Below, one piece after another: positions 35,029 through 43,903 of a stretch of DNA of 64,000 bases. The stretch comes from Lachnospiraceae bacterium (GTDB taxonomy: Bacteria > Bacillota > Clostridia > Lachnospirales > Lachnospiraceae), in NCBI GenBank assembly GCA_021199235.1, contig JAJQIL010000037.1, positions 62,001 through 126,000 of the forward strand. The letters are read 5' to 3'. Numbering within the stretch: the first letter of the stretch is position 1; each line of letters starts with the position of its first letter. The translations under genes were made by a program, and so were the position numbers. The notes beneath the pieces were generated by a model that did no database searches, was not told where the DNA came from, and worked only from the letters and a program-made list of their open reading frames with translations.

Positions 35029-36309
35029 TTATCTGATCTCCAGATTGTACCAGTCCTCAAGTGCCTGCAGTGCTTCCTCCGGAGTCTCATCGCCGAGATA
35101 GATGGATACCATCTCATCATCGAACATGGAGCCTGCCTCTGTAGTAGCCAGAGACTCATTGTAGAAACCGAATGTACCGCTTGCGTTGGAGAAGATATCC
35201 ATTACATATGCCAGCTGTGCCGGAGCAACATCTGCGTCATACTCTACGTTCGTAACCGGGATCTTGCCGCCGACTTCCGCCGTATACTTCTGAGCGGTGT
35301 CGTCTGTAAAGTACTTCATCAGAGCGATGCATGCTTCCGGATACTCTGTAGCAGAGCTCATAGCCAGAGAGTCAGATTTCGCGATGATTCTGTCGCCGTC
35401 ATTGCCTCCCTCGATAGCCGGGAACTGGAACACGCCGCACTTCTCTTCGAAATCCGGATTGGAGCCGTTGATCTGTGCAATCGCCCAGGAGCCCTGGATC
35501 AGGATAGCCGCTTCTTCATTATAGAATGCTGCCGTCGCTACGTCGTTGGTATCGCCAGCTGCTGTCGGCTGGAAGTATTGGGAAAGCTCTACCATCTTCT
35601 CTGCTGCTGCGAGTGTCTGATCATTTACCCAGCTGATCTCTCCGGACTCAACCGCATCAAGGTCAAGGCCTTCTCTGTCGCACAGATAACCGGCTACCAT
35701 GGACAGGCACCATGCCGTACCGGCACTGATGCTGATCGGCGTATAGCCCGCATCCTGCAGAGCCTGGCAAACCTCAAGGAACTCATCCCATGTGGCCGGA
35801 ACTTCCACACCAGCGTTCTCAAACATCTCGGTGTTGTAGAATACGCATGCCGCAGCGATGTTAAGCGGAACTGCGTAAATACTGTCGTCATAGGTCATCT
35901 GAGAGAATACCGCGTCGCTGGAGAAGGTCTCTTTCCAGCCGTCCGCTTCCAGATACTCATCAAGCGGAGCCGCGATGCCGGGATCTACGTACACATCAAG
36001 GTTCGGGCCCGGGCTGACGATAAATACATCCGGCGTATCACCTGCAGCTACCAGTGCGTTCAGCTTGGTGTAATACTCCTCGAGATTCGTCGTGATCGCC
36101 GTTACATGATAAACGCCGTCATAATCCTCGTTGAAGCGCTCGATAACTTCCGCATAGCCAAGAGAGATCAGATCCTCTGTAGCCTCCAGATCATCCCAGA
36201 ACATCCAGGTGATCTCCTGTACGTCATCCGCTGACGCAACTGTCGGAACTGCGATCGTACCCATCGCTGTGACTGCCGCAAGTGCAAGTGCCATCTTTTT
36301 TCTTCTCAT
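35029..36309 (-). CDS. Carbohydrate ABC substrate-binding protein
   Basis: 426 residues of the UgpB/MalE type: ITWMFWDDLEATEDL at the N-terminus, then LNALVAAGDTPDVFIVSPGP, YAVPLNIAAACVFYNTEMFENAGVEVP and AILIQGSWAIAQING. The signal peptide ends VASADD, a signal peptidase I site, not a lipobox, which is unusual for a monoderm binding protein. First gene of the uptake operon with two permeases and GH3, so the substrate is likely a beta-linked gluco- or xylo-oligosaccharide. GGAGGA precedes the ATG. Confidence 0.9.
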   Translation of the reverse strand: MRRKKMALALAAVTAMGTIAVPTVASADDVQEITWMFWDDLEATEDLISLGYAEVIERFNEDYDGVYHVTAITTNLEEYYTKLNALVAAGDTPDVFIVSPGPNLDVYVDPGIAAPLDEYLEADGWKETFSSDAVFSQMTYDDSIYAVPLNIAAACVFYNTEMFENAGVEVPATWDEFLEVCQALQDAGYTPISISAGTAWCLSMVAGYLCDREGLDLDAVESGEISWVNDQTLAAAEKMVELSQYFQPTAAGDTNDVATAAFYNEEAAILIQGSWAIAQINGSNPDFEEKCGVFQFPAIEGGNDGDRIIAKSDSLAMSSATEYPEACIALMKYFTDDTAQKYTAEVGGKIPVTNVEYDADVAPAQLAYVMDIFSNASGTFGFYNESLATTEAGSMFDDEMVSIYLGDETPEEALQALEDWYNLEIR

Positions 36310-36705
36310 ATTCCATTCCTCCTTCTTGAATGATAAAACGTATCACAATTGATGCTTAAACTATAACAAAAAAAAACACCCCTCTTCTGCTTATTTATTG
36401 CCTTTTAGTAATCAAATCTTGCGAATTTGATGATTTTGTATTGGTCATTCCGTTAATTTCTCTGGTTGTCACCAGTTTTTTTTGTGCAGATTTCCATCTG
36501 TTTTTCATAATCATTTTCACATTCGAGGGATATTTTGCCGACTTTTTTTAAGGAAGTAAAATTTTTCATGCACAATATACAGAATGGTTCATGACAATTT
36601 TTGAGAATTCGATTGGATTGCCGTTTTTTCTCACTTGCATGTTTTTTATTGTATGTTATAGTAGCGGGGATAAAGCATCAAAAAAGTATCCAAAGCACTG
36701 AAACG
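36310..36705. other. Intergenic region upstream of the sugar operon
   Basis: About 400 AT-rich bases. A TATAGT near 36360 on the minus strand could be the -10 of the binding-protein gene, without a good -35, which would fit activator-dependent control. Imperfect repeats TCAAATCTTGCGAATTTGA (about 36412-36430) form an inverted repeat that could be an operator. A plus-strand promoter is noted separately. No coding frame seen. Confidence 0.5.
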
Positions 36706-36740
36706 AAAACCCCGGATCTGCCAATCCGGGGTTTTCTCAT
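36635..36740 (+). ncRNA. Candidate small RNA with own promoter and terminator
   Basis: Plus strand TTGCAT (36635-36640), 16-base spacer, extended TGT-TATAGT (36657-36662), then about 70 bases ending in the terminator at 36706-36735 with a T-run. No gene lies downstream on this strand. The terminator is also needed by the opposite-strand gene, so the RNA is only a candidate. Confidence 0.35.
36706..36735. terminator. Bidirectional terminator
   Basis: AAAACCCCGGAT-CTGCC-AATCCGGGGTTTT: strong stem with Ts on both sides. It ends the argS-transporter transcript on the minus strand. Confidence 0.85.
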
Positions 36741-37723
36741 ATCATCAATATGAGTGTGCCGACCAGCATACCCGCAAGCAGCCCGCTCACATACAATGTC
36801 GCCGTAAGGATCAGATTCTCCTTCCGGTTATCATTCTCCCGATACAGCACGAGCAGTCCGGTGCCCGCGCCGCAGAGTAGGCCGGCAAACAGCGCTCCGA
36901 TATTCAGAACACCTTCCAGATAAAGCTCTGTGATCAGCACAGAGGCAGCACAGTTCGGGATCATGCCGATGAGCGCGGCCAGCGCCGCCTGCACACCAGG
37001 CAATACAAAGACTCCCCTCGAGAAGGCCGTGCCCTCAAACCAGTCCATGCCGAATTCAAGGACAAGGGAGATCAGCAGAATAAACGCACCCGTCTGTGCC
37101 GTATGATACAGCGACGCGCGGAAGATTCCCTGTTCTTCACAGTGGCAATGATCCTGCTCACAGATGTGCTGACGGGATCGGTGGCCGTTTCCTGAATTAC
37201 ATCCATCCCGAATCGTTTGTGCGCAATTTATATACTCCGTCTTATTTTCCATTCTCTTCTGGTACGTGTTTTCCCGTTTCCCCCGGGGAACGATCCGTAG
37301 TCTATCCTTTCCGGCCGCGTTCCAAAGATGCAGCCGTGCAGCAGCAAAATCCACAAGCAGTCCAGCCACTGCTCCCACGATTCCCTTTACTGCCAGGATC
37401 CGGAAAATAAAGCCAGGATGGATGCCTTCTGAGAGCATAAGCGGAAGCATTTCATCTGATGTAGATAAAAAGATGGCCAGCAGAGTTCCGGGGGATACAA
37501 TCCCCGCAGCAAAAAGACCCGCAGCGGCGGCGGAAAAACCGCACTGCGGGATCATTCCGACCAGAGCGCCGATCACCGGGTCGGCCTTGCCCGCCCGGTA
37601 GATCCACTGCCTGCTCCGGTCGCTCATGCGATGTTCGATGTATTCCACTGCCAGATAGGATATGAATAAAAACGGCAGCAGCTTCAGGCTGTCCAGGAGA
37701 CTGTCAAAGATGACATCCAGCAT
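36737..37723 (-). CDS. Putative manganese/arsenic-type efflux permease
   Basis: 328 residues, about eight to ten membrane spans in two repeated halves, each with a conserved motif: IGALVGMIPQCGFSAAAAG and LAALIGMIPNCAASVLITEL. This matches the putative ten-TM exporter family annotated as arsenic efflux or manganese transporter. A cytoplasmic loop (about residues 175-205) is rich in Cys and His, including CEQDHCHCEE, and could bind metal. The gene lies 11 bases after argS in the same direction. Substrate metal unknown. Confidence 0.75.
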   Translation of the reverse strand: MLDVIFDSLLDSLKLLPFLFISYLAVEYIEHRMSDRSRQWIYRAGKADPVIGALVGMIPQCGFSAAAAGLFAAGIVSPGTLLAIFLSTSDEMLPLMLSEGIHPGFIFRILAVKGIVGAVAGLLVDFAAARLHLWNAAGKDRLRIVPRGKRENTYQKRMENKTEYINCAQTIRDGCNSGNGHRSRQHICEQDHCHCEEQGIFRASLYHTAQTGAFILLISLVLEFGMDWFEGTAFSRGVFVLPGVQAALAALIGMIPNCAASVLITELYLEGVLNIGALFAGLLCGAGTGLLVLYRENDNRKENLILTATLYVSGLLAGMLVGTLILMI

Positions 37724-37734
37724 AGTTTATCCTT

Positions 37735-39531
37735 TCACATCCGTTCCGGTGCTTCAAATCCCAGCAGTTCAATCCCTGTTTCGAGCACACGCAGGGTCAG
37801 CGTAAGAAGCGCGATCCAGCCTGCCTGCTGCGCGGCGTCCTCATGTGAAAGAATCTTTGTCTCATGATAGAAACGGTTCAGCGCATTGGACAGATCGTAG
37901 ATGAAGGAGCAGATCTTATGCGGCGCAAGCTCCTCTTCCGCCTGTTCGATCACACTGTTGAACTTCGTCAGCTCCAGCATCAGGGCTTTCTCGCTCTCGC
38001 CGGCTGGAGTAAGGATTTCTGCGTTCTCTCCCGCAGCCGTGTTCGCGCGATATTTTGCCAGGATCGACTTGATCCGCACCATCGTATACAGAATGTACGG
38101 GCCGGTGTTCCCCTCAAATGAGGTAAACTTGTCTACGTCAAACACATAATCCTTGGAGGCCTGATTGGAAAGATCGCCATACTTGATCGCGGAAAGGCCG
38201 ACGAGCTTTGCTGTCCGGCGCGCTTCCTCAGGATCCGCCTCATGGTTCTCCATGATCTTATTGTACATTTCCTCGTTAATCTCGGAAATCAGGCGTTCGA
38301 GCCGCATCACACCGCCTTCGCGGGTCTTGAACGGCTTGCCGTCTTTTCCGTTCATCGTACCGAAACCGAGGAATTTCAGATCCATATCTTCCTTTACCAG
38401 CTTTGTCTTCCGCGCGCAGCGGAACACCTGCGTAAAGTGCATCTCCTGTCGTTTGTCCACGACATAGATGATCTCGTCCGGGTCGTAGTTTTTCACACGG
38501 TCAATGATCGTCGCCAGGTCGGTCGTTGTATAGAGCGCTGCCCCGTCCGATTTTAAAATGATACAGGGCGGCACTTCCTTGGTATCGCTTTCTTCCTTCA
38601 CATCCACGATCAGTGCGCCCTGATCCTCGTAGGCGTAGCCTTCCTTTTTCATCATTTCCGCCATATCCGGGATGTAGGGCTGCGCATCGGATTCCTTTTT
38701 CCAGAGGTCAAATTCTACGTTCAGGTTGCCGTAATTCTTCTTCAGGTCTGCAATCGAGACATTCAGGATATGCTGCCACAGCGCATGATAGCCGCGGACA
38801 CCCTCCTGCAGCTTCGCCGTCGCCTCCAGCGCTTCCTCACGATAAGACTCGTCTTCTTTTGATTTTGCGCTTGCAGTCGGATAGATTTCTTCCAGTTCTG
38901 AAATGGTAAACGGTGCTTCCTGCGGGTACTCTCCCTCGAAGCTTTCATCAAAATACGGCAGATCCGGATTCCGGTGCCGTACCTCCGTGATAATCAGCCC
39001 CATCTGCAGACCCCAGTCGCCCAGATGCACATCGCCGATCACCTGATGCCCCGCAAAGCGGCAGATTCTCTTGATGCTCTCGCCGATAATAGCTGAGCGC
39101 AGATGTCCTACATGAAGTGGCTTTGCGACATTCGCTCCGCCATAATCAATGATGATCGTCTTCGGCTGAGCGGCCTTTTCAACGGAGAGATTCTCATCTG
39201 CTGCCATTTCCTTTAAATATCCCGCCAGATAATCCCCCGACACCTTCAGATTGATAAAACCGGGATTCACGGCTTCCACCGAGTCAAACACCGGAGTCAT
39301 CCCCTGCTCCCGTGCTGTCTCCATATTCGCCATAAGCTTTTCCACGACTTCATTCGCGATCACGATGGGCGCCTTCTGATATTTTTTCTTTGCCGCCATC
39401 GCGCCATTGCACTGATATTCACACAGGTCCGGGCGGTTTGAAATACCCGTTTTTCCATAGGAAGCCTCGTAGCCGCAGGCTTCAAACGCGGACGCCACCT
39501 CCGCACTGATCAGGTCCAGAAATTTTTTCAT
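37735..39531 (-). CDS. argS: Arginyl-tRNA synthetase
   Basis: 598 residues, class I synthetase with the N-terminal Add-1 domain, the HIGH motif as HVGHLRSAIIGE near residue 139, and the DALR anticodon-binding C-terminal domain (SFIYDLSNALNRFYHETKIL). The KMSKS position appears degenerate (FKTREGG), as in many ArgS. Charges tRNA-Arg in the cytoplasm. It follows the GntR gene by 29 bases and precedes the efflux permease. Confidence 0.96.
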   Translation of the reverse strand: MKKFLDLISAEVASAFEACGYEASYGKTGISNRPDLCEYQCNGAMAAKKKYQKAPIVIANEVVEKLMANMETAREQGMTPVFDSVEAVNPGFINLKVSGDYLAGYLKEMAADENLSVEKAAQPKTIIIDYGGANVAKPLHVGHLRSAIIGESIKRICRFAGHQVIGDVHLGDWGLQMGLIITEVRHRNPDLPYFDESFEGEYPQEAPFTISELEEIYPTASAKSKEDESYREEALEATAKLQEGVRGYHALWQHILNVSIADLKKNYGNLNVEFDLWKKESDAQPYIPDMAEMMKKEGYAYEDQGALIVDVKEESDTKEVPPCIILKSDGAALYTTTDLATIIDRVKNYDPDEIIYVVDKRQEMHFTQVFRCARKTKLVKEDMDLKFLGFGTMNGKDGKPFKTREGGVMRLERLISEINEEMYNKIMENHEADPEEARRTAKLVGLSAIKYGDLSNQASKDYVFDVDKFTSFEGNTGPYILYTMVRIKSILAKYRANTAAGENAEILTPAGESEKALMLELTKFNSVIEQAEEELAPHKICSFIYDLSNALNRFYHETKILSHEDAAQQAGWIALLTLTLRVLETGIELLGFEAPERM

Positions 39532-39560
39532 AATAGTCCTCTCACTCTTTCCTTATTATA

Positions 39561-40235
39561 TTACGCATTCTGCGTCAGTTCCGCAATGATATGCTCCCTC
39601 TGCCGCGCGATATGCCGCCGCGTTGCTTCAAGCGCTTTTTGTTCGTCGCGGTCTTCCAGTGCCTGCAGGATCTCGGCATGTTCCTCCGCCAGTACCTGAT
39701 GGGACGACCTGTCCTTCAGATATTCCATACGGTAGCGGTACATCTGCTCCCGCAGGTTGTTCAGGATCTGCACCAGGCGTTTATTCCCCGTCGCATTGTA
39801 GATTGCTTCATGAAAAGCCATATCCGCCTGCGCGCACGCTCCAACGTCATTCCCGTCCAGAGTCCTGCCAAACCCTGCCGCCAGCCCTTTCAGTTCATCA
39901 AGCTGTTCCCTGGTAAGTTTTTTGCAGACAATCTGTACTGCCAGTTCTTCCAGTGCCAGACGCACCTCCAGCACATCCTCCATATCGGAAACTGTAATAT
40001 CCGCCACGACCGCGCCGCGGCGCGGGATGGTCGTCACCAGTCCTTCCAGCTCCAGCATCCGGATGGCCTCCCGCACCGGTGTCCGGCTGACTCCCAGCTT
40101 CTGTGCGAGATGGATCTCCATCAGCCGCTCTCCCGGCCGGATTTCTCCTCTTAAGATTGCCTGCCGGAGTGTCTGAAACACCACGTCCCGCAAAGGCAGG
40201 TATTCATTCATTTCCAGATGTAACGTCTCTACCAT
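39561..40235 (-). CDS. GntR-family regulator, FadR/FCD type
   Basis: 224 residues. N-terminal winged helix (LRDVVFQTLRQAILRGEIRPGERLMEIHLAQKLGVSRTPVREAI region) and an FCD ligand domain with metal-binding histidines (DMAFHEAIYNATGN, EEHAEILQAL, TRRHIARQREHI). Such regulators sense small carboxylates. The target is not clear; neighbours are housekeeping genes. ATG at 40235 has AGGAGAGG upstream. Confidence 0.9.
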   Translation of the reverse strand: MVETLHLEMNEYLPLRDVVFQTLRQAILRGEIRPGERLMEIHLAQKLGVSRTPVREAIRMLELEGLVTTIPRRGAVVADITVSDMEDVLEVRLALEELAVQIVCKKLTREQLDELKGLAAGFGRTLDGNDVGACAQADMAFHEAIYNATGNKRLVQILNNLREQMYRYRMEYLKDRSSHQVLAEEHAEILQALEDRDEQKALEATRRHIARQREHIIAELTQNA

Positions 40236-40382
40236 GCATTCCTCTCCTGTTACAATATATCTTTATCTGATTCTGAATCGAGCAGCGGGGCCTGCGATCG
40301 AGCAGGAGCCGGCTTTTGCCTCATGCTCGCCCACGCCGGTACGGACAGCACAGCTGTCATATTCCTTACGCACCCCTGCGCA

Positions 40383-41345
40383 TCAAAAAAACGTTGTGAG
40401 GAAAACCTCGTTTGCAAGTGTTCCCCGGCAAAGCTCCTCATACGCATTTTCCGCCCTGCCGCGATCGTCAAACAGTCCGAACACCGTCGGTCCGCTCCCG
40501 CTCATCATTGCGTTCACAGCGCCGAGCTGCATCATCTGTTTCTTTATCTCCCCGATCACCGGATATCCCGGAACTGTCACCGTCTCCAGAACATTCCCCA
40601 TCAAAGCCGCCATCCGATAAAGGTCTCCTTCCCGAATGGCCCTCACCTGCGCGTCAATGTCCGGATGAGTGATCCCGACCGGGGCAGTTTTCACAGGCTC
40701 TTCTGATGCAGAAGCATCCTCTGACCGGTCAGCGTCATCTGCTGTCGGATTGCTGCCGGAAAAGGCTTCCCTATCCAAATGCGTATACACATACTTTGTC
40801 GATACTGCAACCGGCGGCTTTGCCAGCAAAACAAACGCTTCCGGTGCTTTCGGAAGCGGAGTCAGCCGCTCACCGATCCCTTCCGCAAGCGCTGTGCCGC
40901 GCAGGATGCAGTAGGGAATATCCGCTCCCAGCTTCACGCCCTGCTCCATCAGTTCTTCTTTGCTTAACCCCAGTTCAAAAAGTTCATTCGTTCCGACCAG
41001 AACTGCCGCCGCGTCCGAGCTTCCGCCCGCCAGACCGGCCGCCACGGGAATATGTTTTTCCAGAATAATCTCCAGCCCCTGCCGGATCTCAAATTCCTCC
41101 ATCAGAAGCTGCGCCGCCCGGTACGCAAGATTGCGGGAATCCGCAGGCACCAGATCTTCTGCAGATTCGCTGCTGTGCACAATGAGCCGAATCCCCGGCT
41201 CATTCTCCAGCACCCGCAAGGTAATCTCATCGCACAGATTCACCGTCTGCATCACCATGCGCAGGTCGTGATAGCCGTCCGGACGCCTTCGCAGCACATC
41301 CAGTCCCAGATTTATTTTTGCCCTTGCCTGTAATTTTCGTTCCAC
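40383..41345 (-). CDS. ispE: 4-diphosphocytidyl-2-C-methylerythritol kinase
   Basis: 320 residues of the GHMP kinase family. ATP-binding PVAAGLAGGSSDAAAVL, N-terminal ARAKINLGLDVLRRRPDGYHDL and C-terminal MSGSGPTVFGLFDD. It catalyses the fourth step of the MEP isoprenoid pathway. An insert of about 30 residues rich in Ser, Asp and Ala (about 203-232) lengthens the protein relative to the usual 280-290. Start is GTG with AGGAG upstream. Confidence 0.94.
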   Translation of the reverse strand: MERKLQARAKINLGLDVLRRRPDGYHDLRMVMQTVNLCDEITLRVLENEPGIRLIVHSSESAEDLVPADSRNLAYRAAQLLMEEFEIRQGLEIILEKHIPVAAGLAGGSSDAAAVLVGTNELFELGLSKEELMEQGVKLGADIPYCILRGTALAEGIGERLTPLPKAPEAFVLLAKPPVAVSTKYVYTHLDREAFSGSNPTADDADRSEDASASEEPVKTAPVGITHPDIDAQVRAIREGDLYRMAALMGNVLETVTVPGYPVIGEIKKQMMQLGAVNAMMSGSGPTVFGLFDDRGRAENAYEELCRGTLANEVFLTTFF

Positions 41346-41609
41346 AATAGTAAAATCTCCTGTAAATGTAAAGGCACTGAACAGTTACAATATCCTGGTT
41401 TGTATACAATATCCTATATTCTATCTTGTGAACAAAACCTTGTCAATATTCGGTTGAAATATTATTTTATAGTAAACGACGTAAGTCGTTTTACTTTGCG
41501 CCAGACGCGAGGCTGTGTGCATTTTAATCTTCGAAAAAGCATCCAAACGGAATATTTTCCCACTCCGCGCAATAAGAATAAGAGTAATGACACCGGAAGA
41601 TCTGTGAAT
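41346..41609. other. Divergent intergenic region, ispE/lipoprotein gene
   Basis: 264 bases. A short repeat with CACTGAACAGTTAC is at 41361-41388 and a hairpin AGTAAACGAC-GTAA-GTCGTTTTACT at about 41471-41495. No convincing promoter was picked out. Confidence 0.5.
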
Positions 41610-42044
41610 ATGAAAGACAGGTTTCAAAAATTTCGGAGCATCCTGCATCGGTCTGCAGTAATCTTTGTATTGTCCGGCATCCTGCTTTTCCCCGCAGGCT
41701 GTCAAAACCAGGAGGATAGTGAAAAAACAGAGGTGGAATACACCGTAGCTGCTGCAGAGGAAATACCGGATGAGCTGGCGGCAGTCATCGAGGAAAACAG
41801 GGAAAGCGAAATGTGGCTGACCTGGATGGACGGCGACGAGATGTATCTCATCAGAGGCTACGGAAAGCAGGCGACCGGCGGATACAGCATTGCGGTCGCG
41901 GAATGTACGGAGGATGAAGAAACGCTGTGGTTTGACACCAGGCTGATCGGTCCGCAAAAGGAAGATACCGCTTCTGCGGAGCCCTCTTATCCCTGGCTGG
42001 CTGTAAAAATCACAGCTACGGATAAAGAAGTGGTAATTGAATAA
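41610..42044 (+). CDS. Small lipoprotein, PrcB C-terminal-like domain
   Basis: 144 residues from the ATG at 41610; a GTG two codons earlier is an alternative. A basic N-terminus and hydrophobic stretch end at FPAGCQNQ, a probable lipoprotein cysteine. The rest (MWLTWMDGDEMYLIRGYGKQATGGYSIAV...) looks like a protease-complex subunit PrcB C-terminal domain, a small beta fold. It lies 23 bases before the SipL-like gene, so they are probably co-transcribed during sporulation. Function unknown. Confidence 0.65.
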   Translation: MKDRFQKFRSILHRSAVIFVLSGILLFPAGCQNQEDSEKTEVEYTVAAAEEIPDELAAVIEENRESEMWLTWMDGDEMYLIRGYGKQATGGYSIAVAECTEDEETLWFDTRLIGPQKEDTASAEPSYPWLAVKITATDKEVVIE

Positions 42045-42067
42045 TCAATCCCTGACGGAGGCAAAAC

Positions 42068-43771
42068 ATGGACTTATTAATGAAACATATTCACATGTGC
42101 AGGCAGACGAAGCATGGCGAAACGCAGATCACTCTCGACGAGGATCTGAACGTACCGGATATCCGTCCGGATGTTGAGCGGATCATCCAGAGCAGAGGGC
42201 GGATCGTCATTGAACACACAAGAGCGGAAACGCAGAAGCTTTACGCGGACGGCTTTATGGAAGTTGACATTCTCTACATGGATAACACAAAGGAACGGCA
42301 GCTGCATCGGCTTAATACGAAGCTGCCCTTTGATGAAGCCTTTTCCATGGATGAGCTGGAGCCCGGGCAGGAGGGAATTCGTCTGCGCCATGAGATTGAG
42401 GATCTGAGCATCTCGCTGATCAACTCCCGCAAGCTGGCCATCCGGGCGCTTGTGAGTCTGGATGCTTCCGTTGATGAGATTCAGGATCTGTCAGCGGCAG
42501 TTCAGGCTCCTGTTTCAATACATTCTGACGCTTCCGAAAGCAGCGCGTTCGATTCATCCTCCCATGAATCTTCCGGAAGTATCCCTTCTCTTTGCGAGAA
42601 AACACAGAAGCTGGAATTTTTGCAGCTGGAGGTGCGCAACAAAGATATCCTGCGTTTAAAAGAAGATGTGCAGCTGCCTTCCAACAAGCCGGACATCCGC
42701 GAGATCCTGTGGGAAGATGTCGAGCTTCGCGGATGCCGGACGCATCTTGCGGATGGTAAGATCACGGTGCAGGGAAGCCTGTTTCTGTTTGTTCTTTACC
42801 TCGCCGACGCTGAAAGCGAAAGCCTGCAGTGGCTGGAACAGTCCATCCCTGTGGAGGGCGAGCTTGCCTGCAGCGGCTGCACAGCGGAGCTGATCCCGGA
42901 CATCGAAGTGACGCTTGCTGAAAGCAGCATCACCGCAAAGGAAGACAGCGACGGGGAGATGCGCACTTTTCATCTGGAAGGCACGCTGGAGCTGACCATC
43001 CGTCTGTACGGAACCGGTCAGGCAGAAATCCTGACGGATGTTTATTCGCCGGAAAAGGATCTGGAGCTGGTGACGAGCGACGAGACTTATGAAACACTCA
43101 TCGTGCGCAACGAATCAAAATGCAAAGCGCAGGGAAAGCTCCGCATCCAGAGTGCAAAGCCCCGCATCCTCCAGCTTATGCACAGCAGTGGGAGCGTCAG
43201 AATCGACAAGACGGAAATTGTGCCGGATGGGATAAAAATACAGGGTGCGCTGCCGGTTTCGATCCTGTATATTTCCCCGGACGATACGCAGCCGATCGCC
43301 GTACTGGAGGGAAGTATACCGTTTTCTCATGTGGCCGAAGCGCAGGGAATTACCGGCAGCACAAGTGATGATGCAGAAAATCCGGATGTTTCTGCCCTGG
43401 AACAGACGAACACTCCCTGCCGTTACTCTCTCACCACGAGCCTTGACCAGCTTTCTGCCACGATGTCCGACAGCGAGGAAATAGAAGTCCGCGCCTCTAT
43501 CGGTCTCAACCTGTTTGCCGTGCGCACAGAAAAGCAGCGCTGCATACACGAAATTCATGAAAGTGACTATGCTCCGGAGCGTCTTGAAGCAGTACCCGGC
43601 ATCACCGGCTATATCGTGCAGAAAGGCGACACGCTCTGGGATATCGCAAAAGAATATTTCTCCACCCCTGCGCAAATCATGGAAATGAACGGGCTGACAT
43701 CAGACCAGATCAAAAAAGGAGACTGCCTGATCCTGATGAAAAATGTGAGGCTGCTGAAAAACGCAGTGTAA
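42068..43771 (+). CDS. sipL: SipL-like spore coat morphogenesis protein (SPOCS + LysM)
   Basis: 567 residues. Several SPOCS/DUF3794 repeats: the first around residues 10-135 (QITLDEDLNVPDIRPDVERII), the second from about 178 (VQLPSNKPDIREILWEDVEL), and a third near 350-400. A C-terminal LysM domain follows (YIVQKGDTLWDIAKEYF, about 515-560). In Clostridioides difficile SipL binds SpoIVA and is needed for coat attachment. Ser-rich inserts lie at about 155-175 and near 425-445. It indicates a spore former. GGAGG upstream of the ATG. Confidence 0.85.
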   Translation: MDLLMKHIHMCRQTKHGETQITLDEDLNVPDIRPDVERIIQSRGRIVIEHTRAETQKLYADGFMEVDILYMDNTKERQLHRLNTKLPFDEAFSMDELEPGQEGIRLRHEIEDLSISLINSRKLAIRALVSLDASVDEIQDLSAAVQAPVSIHSDASESSAFDSSSHESSGSIPSLCEKTQKLEFLQLEVRNKDILRLKEDVQLPSNKPDIREILWEDVELRGCRTHLADGKITVQGSLFLFVLYLADAESESLQWLEQSIPVEGELACSGCTAELIPDIEVTLAESSITAKEDSDGEMRTFHLEGTLELTIRLYGTGQAEILTDVYSPEKDLELVTSDETYETLIVRNESKCKAQGKLRIQSAKPRILQLMHSSGSVRIDKTEIVPDGIKIQGALPVSILYISPDDTQPIAVLEGSIPFSHVAEAQGITGSTSDDAENPDVSALEQTNTPCRYSLTTSLDQLSATMSDSEEIEVRASIGLNLFAVRTEKQRCIHEIHESDYAPERLEAVPGITGYIVQKGDTLWDIAKEYFSTPAQIMEMNGLTSDQIKKGDCLILMKNVRLLKNAV

Positions 43772-43811
43772 CCGTCTGCGAAAGTGCTGAACAGTTACGT
43801 GTAATTTTGCA

Positions 43812-43840
43812 TTGTCTCATCTGCGATTCTGTGTTAGAAT
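43812..43840 (+). promoter_or_regulatory. Promoter of malQ
   Basis: TTGTCT (43812-43817), 17-base spacer, TAGAAT (43835-43840), about 60 bases before the start codon. Confidence 0.65.
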
Positions 43841-43903
43841 GAGTTCCAGGCTTACTTTGAAGAAATATGAAACAAACATTAAATACAAAGGAGTTTTTCT
43901 GGC

